From Nitrospira sp. (GTDB lineage Bacteria > Nitrospirota > Nitrospiria > Nitrospirales > UBA8639): a DNA stretch of 34,519 nt. A model generated the notes under the pieces. It made no database searches, was not told the DNA's origin, and was given only the letters and a program-made list of their open reading frames with translations. The translations under genes were made by a program, and so were the position numbers. The DNA is taken from NCBI GenBank assembly GCA_020430245.1, contig JAGQKG010000013.1, positions 1 through 34,519 of the forward strand, in the 5' to 3' direction. Positions within the stretch are counted from its first letter, which is position 1. Each line of letters begins with the position of its first letter. This document shows, one piece after another, positions 16,807 through 25,235 of the stretch.

Positions 16807-16820
16807 CTGGACAAGTCCAG
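16807..16820. repeat. 14-bp near-perfect palindrome downstream of yebC
   Basis: CTGGAC and GTCCAG are separated only by AA. It lies 39 bases past the yebC stop, in the yebC-ruvA gap. It is too short of a loop to be a classic terminator; a protein-binding site or chance is possible. Confidence 0.3.
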
Positions 16821-16858
16821 TCCCCCCGCAGTTGAACGATCTAATATTGGACAGGCTC

Positions 16859-17614
16859 CTAGGCACCTTCGGCAGCCATTTTCTCCATCAATTCGTCAGA
16901 TATCTCAAAGTTGGCGTGGACCTTGGCCACATCTTCGTTCTCGTCTAGGAGATCCATGAGCTTTAAGGCTTGCTCTGCATCTCTGCCTTCAAGTTGAATG
17001 TGATTTTGTGCGAGAAAGGTCAGCTCTGACAGGCTGGTTTCAATCTGAGCCTTCTGTATTGCTTCTTTGACGGCTTCAAAATTTGCTGGTTCCGAAATGA
17101 CCTCAAATCCGGTGGGAGTTTGTTTCACGTCTTCGGCTCCGGCTTCCAGTGCCAGATCGAAAAGTTGCTCTTCGGTGACCGACTGGTTCTCTATTACCAG
17201 TAATCCCTTTTTTTGGAACTGCCAAGCGACTGCGCCAGCTTCGGCCATCGTTCCATTGTTCTTGGTGAGAATATTTCGAACTTCGGCTACCGTTCGATTT
17301 CGTTTATCGGTCGAAATTTCTAGAAGGAGTGCGGTGCCTCCTGGTCCATAGCCTTCCAGCATAAATTCCTCGAATTGCACTCCTGGAAGTTCCCCGGTAC
17401 CTCGTTGAATAGCCCGTCTGACCGTATCGGCAGGCATATTCACTTCCTTGGATTTCGCAATGGCTTGGCGTAAGGCAGGATTACCGTCTGGATCGCCGCC
17501 GCTGCGCGCGGCAATAGAAATTTCGCGGATTACGCGCGTGAAAATTTTCCCCCGCTTGGCATCTTGGGCGCCTTTGTGGCGTTTAATTGTTGACCAATGG
17601 CTATGTCCACCCAT
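16859..17614 (-). CDS. yebC: YebC/PmpR (TACO1-type) family protein
   Basis: The 251-residue protein starts MGGHSHWSTIKRHKGAQDAKRGKIF, the family hallmark, followed by EISIAARSGGDPDGNPALR and YGPGGTALLLE. The acidic C-terminus is typical. Family members have been described as DNA-binding regulators (PmpR), and the mitochondrial relative TACO1 and bacterial YebC are linked to efficient translation of difficult sequences. The cytoplasmic role here cannot be narrowed down. It is divergent from fmt with a 222-base gap holding both promoters. No clear ribosome site before ATG 17614. Confidence 0.95.
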   Translation of the reverse strand: MGGHSHWSTIKRHKGAQDAKRGKIFTRVIREISIAARSGGDPDGNPALRQAIAKSKEVNMPADTVRRAIQRGTGELPGVQFEEFMLEGYGPGGTALLLEISTDKRNRTVAEVRNILTKNNGTMAEAGAVAWQFQKKGLLVIENQSVTEEQLFDLALEAGAEDVKQTPTGFEVISEPANFEAVKEAIQKAQIETSLSELTFLAQNHIQLEGRDAEQALKLMDLLDENEDVAKVHANFEISDELMEKMAAEGA

Positions 17615-17836
17615 GCTCGCGACCCATTTCCTAAATTTAAGGCGTCGAGTGTATCAGTCAGAATGCGACCCCGCGTGGGCTTCTATCACAGTAATTGAAA
17701 GGGAGTCAATGCGTGTGGGCGTGGCCGTATAAGAGATTTGAAAACGCAAACTGGATAGTTGTTGTTCTAAAGAGTCGGCAAGCTTTATCCTGTTCAAATT
17801 GATTTTCTTCTTTGTCCGGTGTTAAGGAAATGAGTC

Positions 17837-18820
17837 ATGCGTATCGTGTTTATGGGAACACCGACCTTTGCGGTTCCTACGCTTCAGCAGTTATTGAAGA
17901 CAGAATTTTCTGTCGTGGGTGTCGTGTGTCAGCCTGACCGCGCGAGTGGGCGTGGTAAAAAAGTTCAAGTTGGGCCGGTAAAGGCACTTGCATTGTCACA
18001 AAATATTCCTGTGGTGCAACCTGAAAAAATGAAGGATCCCAAGTTTCTGGGAACTCTTCGAGCATGGGATCCTGAGGTGGTGGTGGTTGCCGCATTTGGG
18101 CGAATTTTACCAAAACCTATTCTTGATCTTCCCCCGAAAGGATGTCTGAATGTTCATGGGTCCCTACTCCCGAAGTATCGGGGCGCTGCCCCCATTCAAT
18201 GGGCCGTGATTCAGGGAGAGGTGAAGACTGGGGTGACGATCATGCTCATGGACGAAGGGATGGACACGGGGGCCATTCTTCAACAGGAAGTGATTCCTAT
18301 AGGCGCGGAGGAGACTTCAGGAGAGTTAGCTCCACGAATGGCTCAGGTTGGCGCAGACCTACTGGTCCGGACTCTGCGTGGATGGGTTGCGGACATAATA
18401 ACCCCTTTACCCCAAAATGATTTGGCGGCGACTTTGGCGCCCATCTTAACCAAACAAGATGGGTTGATGTCTTGGGATCGACCGGCGCGAAGCCTTGCCA
18501 ATCGCATTCGGGGGCTGTCGCCCTGGCCTGGCGTGTATACTTTCTTGGAGGATGAACGATGGGGAATTTGGAAAGTCCAGGTTGAAGATCATGAGCCAGA
18601 TATGCGGCACTCTCCCCATGGCACTCCTCAGTCTCCAGGAACCATTACTGCCGTCACGAAACAGGCTATCCGGGTCCAAACTGGTCAGGGAAGTTTGAAT
18701 CTTTTGGAGATTCAGCCCGAAAATAAAAAACGCATGTACGTCTCTGACTATGTAGCCGGGCATCGAGTTACAGTTGGCATGACCTTTTCAATGGGGAAGG
18801 GTGACGATAGTGCGGTTTAA
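17837..18820 (+). CDS. fmt: Methionyl-tRNA formyltransferase
   Basis: Fmt formylates initiator Met-tRNA with 10-formyl-tetrahydrofolate. The 327-residue protein starts MRIVFMGTPTFAVPTLQQLL. It has the catalytic triad N105, H107 (NVHGSLLPKYRGAAPIQWA) and D143 (MDEGMDTG), and the C-terminal tRNA-binding domain begins near NRIRGLSPWPGVYTF. The length is slightly over the usual 315. AAGGA lies eight bases upstream of ATG 17837. The peptide deformylase gene, often adjacent, is not here. The gene faces away from yebC and starts a long plus-strand run. Confidence 0.97.
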   Translation: MRIVFMGTPTFAVPTLQQLLKTEFSVVGVVCQPDRASGRGKKVQVGPVKALALSQNIPVVQPEKMKDPKFLGTLRAWDPEVVVVAAFGRILPKPILDLPPKGCLNVHGSLLPKYRGAAPIQWAVIQGEVKTGVTIMLMDEGMDTGAILQQEVIPIGAEETSGELAPRMAQVGADLLVRTLRGWVADIITPLPQNDLAATLAPILTKQDGLMSWDRPARSLANRIRGLSPWPGVYTFLEDERWGIWKVQVEDHEPDMRHSPHGTPQSPGTITAVTKQAIRVQTGQGSLNLLEIQPENKKRMYVSDYVAGHRVTVGMTFSMGKGDDSAV

Positions 18821-18904
18821 TCGTGTGGTAAAGTATGGTGTAGTGCCGGCAGGATTCTTGTGTCCGGCATTTTCATCTGACCCGTTTTGGTGTAAAAGGA
18901 TTCA

Positions 18905-19222
18905 ATGATGACCGATCAATCCTCCGAGTTATTGGCTTATATTCAAAGTCAAATAGAGGAAATCACCATCATTCACTCTCAGGCCGAGAAGGCCCTCAAT
19001 GCAGTGCAGGGAAAAGATCATGTCACGAAATGGAAAAAAAAAGTGGTTGATGGCCTAGAACCCTACGTGAGTCCGGCATATCTACAGCACATTACCAAGG
19101 AATGGCTGGAAACCACCTATTTTGTGGGTGATGTGTTTGATGAATTAGCCGATGAAGTGGACATGTGCCGTCGGCATCTTAAGAAATTAGTTAAGAACAT
19201 TCAGACCACCGGAATCCCCTGA
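18905..19222 (+). CDS. Small helical hypothetical protein
   Basis: The 105-residue product (104 if the second ATG at 18908 is used) is soluble and helical: IQSQIEEITIIHSQAEKALN, KWKKKVVDGLEPYVSPAYLQHI, and an acidic stretch FVGDVFDELADEVDMCRRHLKK. AAGGA lies four to seven bases before the two ATGs. It follows fmt by 84 bases and precedes rsmA by 54, so it is probably co-transcribed with these translation genes. No recognised family, no metal or membrane motif. Confidence 0.75.
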   Translation: MMTDQSSELLAYIQSQIEEITIIHSQAEKALNAVQGKDHVTKWKKKVVDGLEPYVSPAYLQHITKEWLETTYFVGDVFDELADEVDMCRRHLKKLVKNIQTTGIP

Positions 19223-19276
19223 TGCCGCTGGCCCTTGATTCTCTGGTCTGACATATCTCATGTCTCCCCGCCTATA

Positions 19277-20092
19277 ATGGCACCACTTCCTCCTTATCCC
19301 CGCAAACGGCTCGGTCAACATTTCCTTATTGACCCCAATTCGCTTCGAAAAATCATTAATTTAGCCGACCTTCATCCTGATGATTATGTCTGTGAAATTG
19401 GACCGGGTGGTGGCGCGTTAACCAGATTGTTGTGCCAATCGGCGAAGCAGGTGTTAGCCTTGGAAGTTGATCCCCGGATGGTGAATTTCTTGAAAGAGGA
19501 ATTTGTGGGATGCCTGAACCTTGTTATTCAGGAGCACGATGCACTCTGCTATCCCTTCGATCAACTTCCAGAGCCTGCAGTGGTGGTGGCCAATTTGCCC
19601 TATAATATTTCGACGCCCATTATGTTTCGGTTGTTAGAAGCTCGGCCCAAGATCCGTCGAATGGTCTTAACCGTGCAGCTGGAAGTCGCCAGGCGATTAA
19701 CCGCCAAACCCAATACCAAAGAGTATGGAGTTCTATCGGTCATGGCACAACGCTTGGCAGAGGTCCGTTTCGGTTTCCTCGTGTCTCGAACATGCTTTCG
19801 CCCCGTTCCTGATGTAGATTCCGGAGTGGTACGGCTGGACATTCGTGTTCCTCAACCCTGTTCTGGTCAGGAAGCCGAGGCGTTTGCTTTGGTGGTGCGG
19901 GCGGCATTTGGACAACGCCGAAAAACCCTCCTCAACTCATTACGAGGTGCAGGTTTTTCTTTGATTTGCTTAGAAAAGGCTCAGGAGCGTACAGGTATCA
20001 CGTTGACTCGGCGAGCGGAAACGCTTTCAGTGGGGGAATTTCAGCATTTAAGTGAGGCACTCAATGACCCAATGCTGCCCTCCGCTTTTTAA
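19277..20092 (+). CDS. rsmA: 16S rRNA dimethyladenosine transferase RsmA/KsgA
   Basis: RsmA dimethylates A1518 and A1519 of 16S rRNA during small-subunit maturation, using S-adenosylmethionine. The 271-residue product starts MAPLPPYPRKRLGQHFLID. It has the SAM site EIGPGGGALTRLL, the acidic strand end LEVDP and the catalytic NLPYN motif (106-110). The C-terminal helical domain contains FGQRRKTLLNSLRG. ATG 19277 fits the family start RLGQHFL; a TTG at 19235 would add 14 residues that look non-coding. Neither has a clear ribosome site, so translation may be coupled to the gene before it. Confidence 0.95.
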   Translation: MAPLPPYPRKRLGQHFLIDPNSLRKIINLADLHPDDYVCEIGPGGGALTRLLCQSAKQVLALEVDPRMVNFLKEEFVGCLNLVIQEHDALCYPFDQLPEPAVVVANLPYNISTPIMFRLLEARPKIRRMVLTVQLEVARRLTAKPNTKEYGVLSVMAQRLAEVRFGFLVSRTCFRPVPDVDSGVVRLDIRVPQPCSGQEAEAFALVVRAAFGQRRKTLLNSLRGAGFSLICLEKAQERTGITLTRRAETLSVGEFQHLSEALNDPMLPSAF

Positions 20093-20172
20093 CATCTCCA
20101 GGATATTGGGATGCCTTGTCATATGCGTAAGGGTTGTTTGCTCGATATAAACACTTATGGTAGGATTTTTTG

Positions 20173-22557
20173 ATGAGTATCTTCCCTAGTTCAAAGAGCA
20201 AGCCGACAAAAGATCAACCCAAGGGATTTTCTGTCTTAACCACACAAGTTGTGGGAATTTTAATCGCTACTTTGGGTATCCTGGGTTTGCTCAGTCTGGC
20301 AACATTTTCGCCTTCCGACACGACCCTTTTTGCCGAGCACCCTTCCTCAAATTCCGTTCCCGAAAACGCTGTGGGCCTGGTTGGGGCTACTCTCGCGTTT
20401 TCTCTCCTAACCATGGCGGGAGGGGGAGCCTATGTGGTGCCATTTTTGCTTATCCTGTTGGGGTTGAGCGTCCTATGGGGCGAAAATCTTCGTATTACAT
20501 TTGGAAGTTGTCTAGGATCGCTACTTGGTGTTCTATCTTTCAGCGCACTGCTCCATCTTCGATTTGCAGTCGGGCCTCAAGCATCATCCGAGATGAATGT
20601 CTTAGGGGTAAGCCAGGGTGGAATTGTGGGGGAATGGGTAGCGGCCGGACTCGGGTCCTATCTGGCGGTTACGGGTGCCACGATCATGTTGGGGGCACTA
20701 TTACTGATTGCCTTTCTTTTGCTCGTGCCGGTATCGATTGGGCAGATTGCTCGAACCCTCTTGAATTTCATCGGGCGCCTCAAAAATACCGTGGTGGAAT
20801 CGGTGAGGGAACGAGACTGGTGGGTATCAGACTCCCAGCCAAAAATGAATAAATCGATTCGGATTAATCGTCAATTGGCTGCTCGTGGTGGTATTGGTAC
20901 GATGGTATTGGAAAGTTTGGAACCCAAATCCAAGGTATGCAAGGTCAAAGGAGATGACCTCCCAGCCACAATCGAGATAGCGCCCACTCTCCCACTCATC
21001 GAGGAAGTCGATGACACTTTTATCTCTCGCAAGAAAATCTCAAAGTCCTATCAAATGCCTTCCCCCACGGATCTGCTGGACACTCATGCTGCGCGGGCGG
21101 CTCACCAGACCGATGCAGTCTTGAAATCTCAGTCCGAAGTCCTTGTGAACACGTTGGCAAGTTTTGGGATTGATGGGGGCGTCACGGATGTGCATCCCGG
21201 CCCGGTGATTACCATGTATGAGTTTGCTCCCGGTCCGGGCATCAAAGTCGCCCGTATTGTGAATTTGGCTGATGATCTGGCCATGGCTTTAAAAGCCTTA
21301 AAAGTTCGAGTGGTGGCCCCACTCCCAGGAAAATCCACCGTGGGGATTGAAGTGCCGAATCCTCAGCGCGAAACGGTTGGGTTGAAAGAAATGTTGACAT
21401 CGGAGGCCTTCACGCGGGCTCGCTCCAAGCTGGCCTTGGCCTTGGGGAAAGATATCTTTGGGCGCCCGGTGGTAGTGGATCTCCGTACCATGCCTCATTT
21501 ATTGGTAGCGGGTGCTACGGGGTCAGGAAAAAGTGTCGGACTGAACTGTCTGTTATTGAATATCCTATTTACCGCCCATCCCGATGAAGTGAAACTCCTG
21601 TTAATTGATCCCAAAGTGCTGGAATTACAGGTGTACGATGGGATTCCTCACCTTATTCGCCCGGTTATCACGAACCCCAAAGAAGCGGCTCGTGGGCTTG
21701 GTTGGGTCGTCCAAGAAATGGAGCGACGTTACCAGGTGTTAGCGGAATTGGGGGTTCGAAATATTGATGCCTATAATAAAAAAGTTACCGATTCTCAGGT
21801 GACAGGCTCTCCACTTCGAACCGTGAAAAAACTGAGCAAAGGCCAATCGATGAATATGGAGGAAGGGGCCCCCCTGTTGGAGCCTTCACAGGAAGAGCGG
21901 GTTCTGTTGCCTTACATCGTGGTGGTCATCGATGAGTTTGCCGATCTAATTATGGTGGCTCCTAAGGATATTGAAGATCGAATTGCCCGACTCGCCCAAA
22001 TGGCTCGTGCGTCAGGTATTCATCTCGTCTTGGCAACGCAAAGACCATCAGTTGATGTCGTGACTGGCCTGATAAAGGCTAATTTTCCTGCGCGAATCGC
22101 TTATCAGGTTTCTTCCAAGATTGATTCCCGGACCATTTTGGATGTGAATGGAGCAGAAAGTCTTTTGGGAAAAGGTGATATGCTGTTTTTATCTTCTGGC
22201 ACCGGTGGAATTAACAGGCTGCATGGTCCCTATGTTTCGGATGAGGAAGTGCGTGGAGTAGTTGAATGGGTGAAATCCCAAGCTACCCCTGTTTATGACC
22301 CGGTGGCCTTGGAGTCCGTGCAAGAATCCTCGGTGGATGAACAGGAACGTGATGAGACCTATGAGCGGGCCAGAGAATTGGTGATGGCCACTGGACAAGC
22401 CTCAGCCTCGTTTATTCAGCGTCGCTTACGGGTGGGATATCCACGGGCAGCCCGGATGATTGAACAAATGGAGGAAGAAGGCCTGGTGAGTGCCCCAGGG
22501 CGTGATGGGAGACGAGAGGTCCTCGCTCGAAGTAACGCCATTGCGGAGATAGGATGA
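20173..22557 (+). CDS. ftsK: DNA translocase FtsK
   Basis: FtsK couples chromosome dimer resolution and segregation to septum closure. The 794-residue protein has about four N-terminal membrane helices (VVGILIATLGILGLLSL and following), a short linker, and an FtsK/SpoIIIE motor. The motor has Walker A GATGSGKSVGLN near residue 446 and Walker B YIVVVIDEFADLIM near 585. The C-terminal winged-helix gamma domain (QASASFIQRRLRVGYPRAARMIEQMEEEGLV) reads KOPS-type sites. The linker is short compared with E. coli FtsK, as in many non-gammaproteobacteria. AGGA lies seven bases before ATG 20173. The stop codon overlaps the lolA start by four bases (ATGA). Confidence 0.97.
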   Translation: MSIFPSSKSKPTKDQPKGFSVLTTQVVGILIATLGILGLLSLATFSPSDTTLFAEHPSSNSVPENAVGLVGATLAFSLLTMAGGGAYVVPFLLILLGLSVLWGENLRITFGSCLGSLLGVLSFSALLHLRFAVGPQASSEMNVLGVSQGGIVGEWVAAGLGSYLAVTGATIMLGALLLIAFLLLVPVSIGQIARTLLNFIGRLKNTVVESVRERDWWVSDSQPKMNKSIRINRQLAARGGIGTMVLESLEPKSKVCKVKGDDLPATIEIAPTLPLIEEVDDTFISRKKISKSYQMPSPTDLLDTHAARAAHQTDAVLKSQSEVLVNTLASFGIDGGVTDVHPGPVITMYEFAPGPGIKVARIVNLADDLAMALKALKVRVVAPLPGKSTVGIEVPNPQRETVGLKEMLTSEAFTRARSKLALALGKDIFGRPVVVDLRTMPHLLVAGATGSGKSVGLNCLLLNILFTAHPDEVKLLLIDPKVLELQVYDGIPHLIRPVITNPKEAARGLGWVVQEMERRYQVLAELGVRNIDAYNKKVTDSQVTGSPLRTVKKLSKGQSMNMEEGAPLLEPSQEERVLLPYIVVVIDEFADLIMVAPKDIEDRIARLAQMARASGIHLVLATQRPSVDVVTGLIKANFPARIAYQVSSKIDSRTILDVNGAESLLGKGDMLFLSSGTGGINRLHGPYVSDEEVRGVVEWVKSQATPVYDPVALESVQESSVDEQERDETYERARELVMATGQASASFIQRRLRVGYPRAARMIEQMEEEGLVSAPGRDGRREVLARSNAIAEIG

Positions 22558-23246
22558 TGCTACTGCTGTTCCTGCGGCCGGCCCTTTTTCTAGCCATCGT
22601 TTGCTTGGTAATGATGCATGTATCCGATACTTCGGCCGCATCTGCTTCCGTTATGGAGGAAGTCGTTGGGAGAGTTGATGCTCGTTATGCTCAGACCAAG
22701 GATTTGCAAGCTGACTTTGTTCAGGAAACCACTTTTGAGGGATTTACGACTGGGTTTACGTCTTCAGGGCGGCTTTATTTAAAAAAACCTGGATTGCTTC
22801 GATGGGATTATCTTCACCCATCGGAAGAGCAGATTTATGTGAATGGTGATCGGGTGATGATGTATGTCCCTGAGCATCAGCAGGTGGTCAAAGGGACGCT
22901 TACGCAAATGGCTGCGTCCAAGGGTCCTCTAGCTCTTTTGCAGGGAGCAGGAAATCTTGCTCAGCAATTTACGATTCTGGAATCTGTAGATGGTTCGAAG
23001 GGTGAGGAAAAGTTCCCGAGTCTCACCCTAGTCCCTAAGCCTGTTGGCCAAACCCCTCCCACTATCAAGAAAATTGTACTCAAGCTCTTTCCTGATACGT
23101 ATTTCATTCAGGGTATTACCTTGTTTGAGGTGAGCGGGAATATCTCCCGTGTGATGTTTGACCATATTCAAGCGAATACGGGCCTTTCGTCCAGTCAGCT
23201 CACCTTCGATGTTCCGCCGGATGTAGTGGTGGTCGAACTGCCCTGA
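22554..23246 (+). CDS. lolA: Outer-membrane lipoprotein carrier protein LolA
   Basis: LolA carries lipoproteins across the periplasm from LolCDE to the outer membrane. The 230-residue protein has a signal peptide (LFLRPALFLAIVCLVMMHV, cleavage probably after SDTSAA). The LolA fold follows: RYAQTKDLQADFVQETTF, SGRLYLKKPGLLRWDY, then EQIYVNGDRVMMYVPEHQQV. The C-terminus ends in FDHIQANTGLSSSQLTFDVPPDVVVV. The ATGA overlap with ftsK indicates translational coupling. Presence of LolA implies a two-membrane cell with lipoproteins, consistent with the lipoproteins encoded nearby. Confidence 0.93.
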   Translation: MMLLLFLRPALFLAIVCLVMMHVSDTSAASASVMEEVVGRVDARYAQTKDLQADFVQETTFEGFTTGFTSSGRLYLKKPGLLRWDYLHPSEEQIYVNGDRVMMYVPEHQQVVKGTLTQMAASKGPLALLQGAGNLAQQFTILESVDGSKGEEKFPSLTLVPKPVGQTPPTIKKIVLKLFPDTYFIQGITLFEVSGNISRVMFDHIQANTGLSSSQLTFDVPPDVVVVELP

Positions 23247-23308
23247 ATTCAATATTCAGATTTGTCGTTTTAGATGGTGTTCACTGATGAAGGAAAAGGT
23301 GGAAAGAA

Positions 23309-23785
23309 ATGGCTGAGCGCATCTTGGTTGTGGATGATGACAAGGGGGTTCGGGAAGCCTTGTCAGAGTTCTTGCTATCATTGGGTTATAGCGTCGTGAT
23401 GGCCGAAAATGGTGAAGAGGCTTTGAAGCAATATCGTAAGGGTGACTTTGACGTGATTATGGCTGACTTGATTATGCCCAATATGGATGGAATGGAGTTA
23501 TTGAGGCGTATCCGGGACGGTAAACACGATGAGGTAATTTTTCTGATGATCACTGGGCATCCCTCTATTGGGACAGCTGTGGAGGCTATTAATCGTGGGG
23601 CTGATGATTATATTACCAAACCCTTCCATCTCGAAGATGTAAGGTTACGGGTAACGAAAGCGTTGGAAAAACAAACCTTAAAAGGCCGATTAAAAACAGC
23701 CCAAGGGTTGGCTTGGGGTTTAATGTTGTCTATTCCGCTTTGGCTACTTTTGGGAATAATTCTGGTTATCCTGTTTAAAGGATAA
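23309..23785 (+). CDS. Receiver-domain response regulator with C-terminal membrane anchor
   Basis: The 158-residue product is a complete CheY-like receiver. It has acidic pocket D9-D11, phosphoacceptor D53 (MADLIMPNMDG), T82 (MITGHP) and K104 (YITKPF), spanning about residues 1-122. After a short basic linker (LKGRLKTAQ) comes a hydrophobic helix at about 134-156 (LAWGLMLSIPLWLLLGIILVIL), ending FKG. No DNA-binding or enzymatic output domain is present. It should be a cytoplasmic receiver tethered to the inner membrane. It sits 62 bases after lolA, before a secreted protein. No histidine kinase is visible in the window. The receiver call is certain; the anchor is clear in sequence, but its purpose is inferred. 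Confidence 0.92.
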   Translation: MAERILVVDDDKGVREALSEFLLSLGYSVVMAENGEEALKQYRKGDFDVIMADLIMPNMDGMELLRRIRDGKHDEVIFLMITGHPSIGTAVEAINRGADDYITKPFHLEDVRLRVTKALEKQTLKGRLKTAQGLAWGLMLSIPLWLLLGIILVILFKG

Positions 23786-23867
23786 GTGGCTTTTTCTCCA
23801 GTGGTTCTTGTGTGGTTATTGCTCAATCGCCATTCCCAAATTCATTGTGAGCCTGTTGTCGTGGTTC

Positions 23868-24422
23868 ATGCGGATCTTACTGTGTGTTTTGGGTATTGTG
23901 GTGTTCGGTGCAAGCTCTCTTCAGGCCATTAGCGGTCACATCACTGAAGATCCCACCAAAATTTTACAGAAATATCTTTCCCTAGATAAAAAAGGCGTTC
24001 GGTTGGAGGCGCATTCCTGGCAGGTGGTGAGGCCATTTGTGGCTTGGCTGGAAGAACCGGTCTGGGGACACGTAGTCGTGATTTCTCAATATGAGGTTGT
24101 TGATGACGTGTCGCAATGGGAAATTTTGGGTGTATTAGATGCCAAAATTCCCGTGATGTTTGAGGTTTTAGGAACAATGCATTGGGAAAGCGTGACGTTT
24201 GTGCCAAATTCTCACCGAGAAATACAGTATTTTCAACTGAAGGCGGTTGGCGATCGGTGGCAAATTGTTGGGCCTCAATTGCCTCCACATGTGGGCCGTC
24301 AACGTCTGGTCGACTTTGTTCGTTGGGCGGAGGTCAATGAATCTATGCCCGAAAGAAAAACACTGCTCAATTCGTTAATACAACAATTAAAGCTTAATAA
24401 TGAGAAAGATGCTCAAAAATGA
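23868..24422 (+). CDS. Hypothetical secreted/periplasmic protein
   Basis: From ATG 23868 the product has 184 residues and opens with a signal peptide (MRILLCVLGIVVFGASSLQA, cleavage before ISGH). The mature part has a mixed helix/strand pattern with many tryptophans (HSWQVVRPFVAWLEEPVWGHVVVIS, MHWESVTFVP, DRWQIVGPQLPPHVG) and a charged tail. A longer frame from TTG 23808 has no ribosome site and would hide the signal peptide. The stop overlaps the next start by four bases (ATGA). The fold resembles none that I can name. Confidence 0.75.
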   Translation: MRILLCVLGIVVFGASSLQAISGHITEDPTKILQKYLSLDKKGVRLEAHSWQVVRPFVAWLEEPVWGHVVVISQYEVVDDVSQWEILGVLDAKIPVMFEVLGTMHWESVTFVPNSHREIQYFQLKAVGDRWQIVGPQLPPHVGRQRLVDFVRWAEVNESMPERKTLLNSLIQQLKLNNEKDAQK

Positions 24423-25066
24423 CTACTTGGCGTGCGGAAGTGTTGTTCTTTGACTTTGATGGGACTTTGATCGATTCGAAAATAGATATTGCCACGTCGG
24501 TAAACCTGACGCTGAAAGATTTGGGGTTGGCCTTACGATCGCGGGAAGAAATCTTTAGTTTCGTGGGTGATGGGGTGAAGCGGCTATTGCGGTTATCGGT
24601 TGGGGAAGAAAATCTTGATCAATATGAAAAAGCCTTGGAGGTTTTTCGAAAACATTATTTGGAGCATTGCGTGGAAACCACACGGTTTTATCCTGGGATT
24701 TGGGAAGTTCTTCATCACTATCAGGACCGAAGAAAAGCCATTGTGACCAACAAGTCCCTGGAGTATACCCTTTCAATTGTGGATGGATTACATGCACAGG
24801 ATCTCTTTCATCATGTCGAAGCTCCTCGGGATACGATGGAATTGAAACCAGAGCCGGTGATGTTGCTGCGGGCACTGGAGGGGTTGGGCGTCGATTCCTC
24901 TGAGACGGTGATGATTGGGGATAGTACGAATGATATTCGAGCAGCCCAGGCGGCGGGCATTCGAGCCTGTGCCGTGGGGTATGGGTATGGTAACCGGGAA
25001 AAAGTTGCAGCATTACGTCCTGACTTTTTTTGCGAAAATCCGAAAGATCTTCTTGGGTTGTTTTAA
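24419..25066 (+). CDS. gph: HAD-superfamily phosphatase, phosphoglycolate-phosphatase-like
   Basis: The 215-residue protein has all HAD motifs: FFDFDGTLIDSK (nucleophile D12, acid D14), motif II VTNKS, the motif III lysine in ELKPEP and motif IV MIGDSTNDIRAA. The helical cap between motifs I and II (NLTLKDLGLALRSREEIFSFVGDGVKRLL) is of the type found in Gph, which detoxifies 2-phosphoglycolate. It starts inside the stop of the preceding secreted-protein gene, so the two are translationally coupled. Substrate by homology only; related pyrophosphatases and other sugar phosphatases share these motifs. Confidence 0.9.
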   Translation: MTTWRAEVLFFDFDGTLIDSKIDIATSVNLTLKDLGLALRSREEIFSFVGDGVKRLLRLSVGEENLDQYEKALEVFRKHYLEHCVETTRFYPGIWEVLHHYQDRRKAIVTNKSLEYTLSIVDGLHAQDLFHHVEAPRDTMELKPEPVMLLRALEGLGVDSSETVMIGDSTNDIRAAQAAGIRACAVGYGYGNREKVAALRPDFFCENPKDLLGLF

Positions 25067-25115
25067 TTATTCCCACCTCTGTTTCATTTTCTTTGAGTGA
25101 CAGCAGCCATCTAAA

Positions 25116-25140
25116 GGGATCTGAGCATCCCGTGATTTTT
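25116..25140 (+). terminator. Weak candidate terminator after the HAD phosphatase
   Basis: GGGAT (25116-25120) and ATCCC (25127-25131) form a five-base stem around CTGAGC, followed by GTGATTTTT. The stem is short, so strength is doubtful. Confidence 0.3.
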
Positions 25141-25235
25141 CCAGTTGTGGCTAACCCAGGTATTCTTTTATGATCGTTTGAGATTTTTGGTTGCTGTTAA
25201 CATTTTTTGAAAATTAATCACGAAAAGAGGCCTTA

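Noticed and set aside
24555-25076. 173-codon minus-strand frame opposite the HAD phosphatase
   Set aside because: Antisense shadow of a gene with all HAD motifs; composition rich in Pro, His and Ser as expected of a mirror frame.
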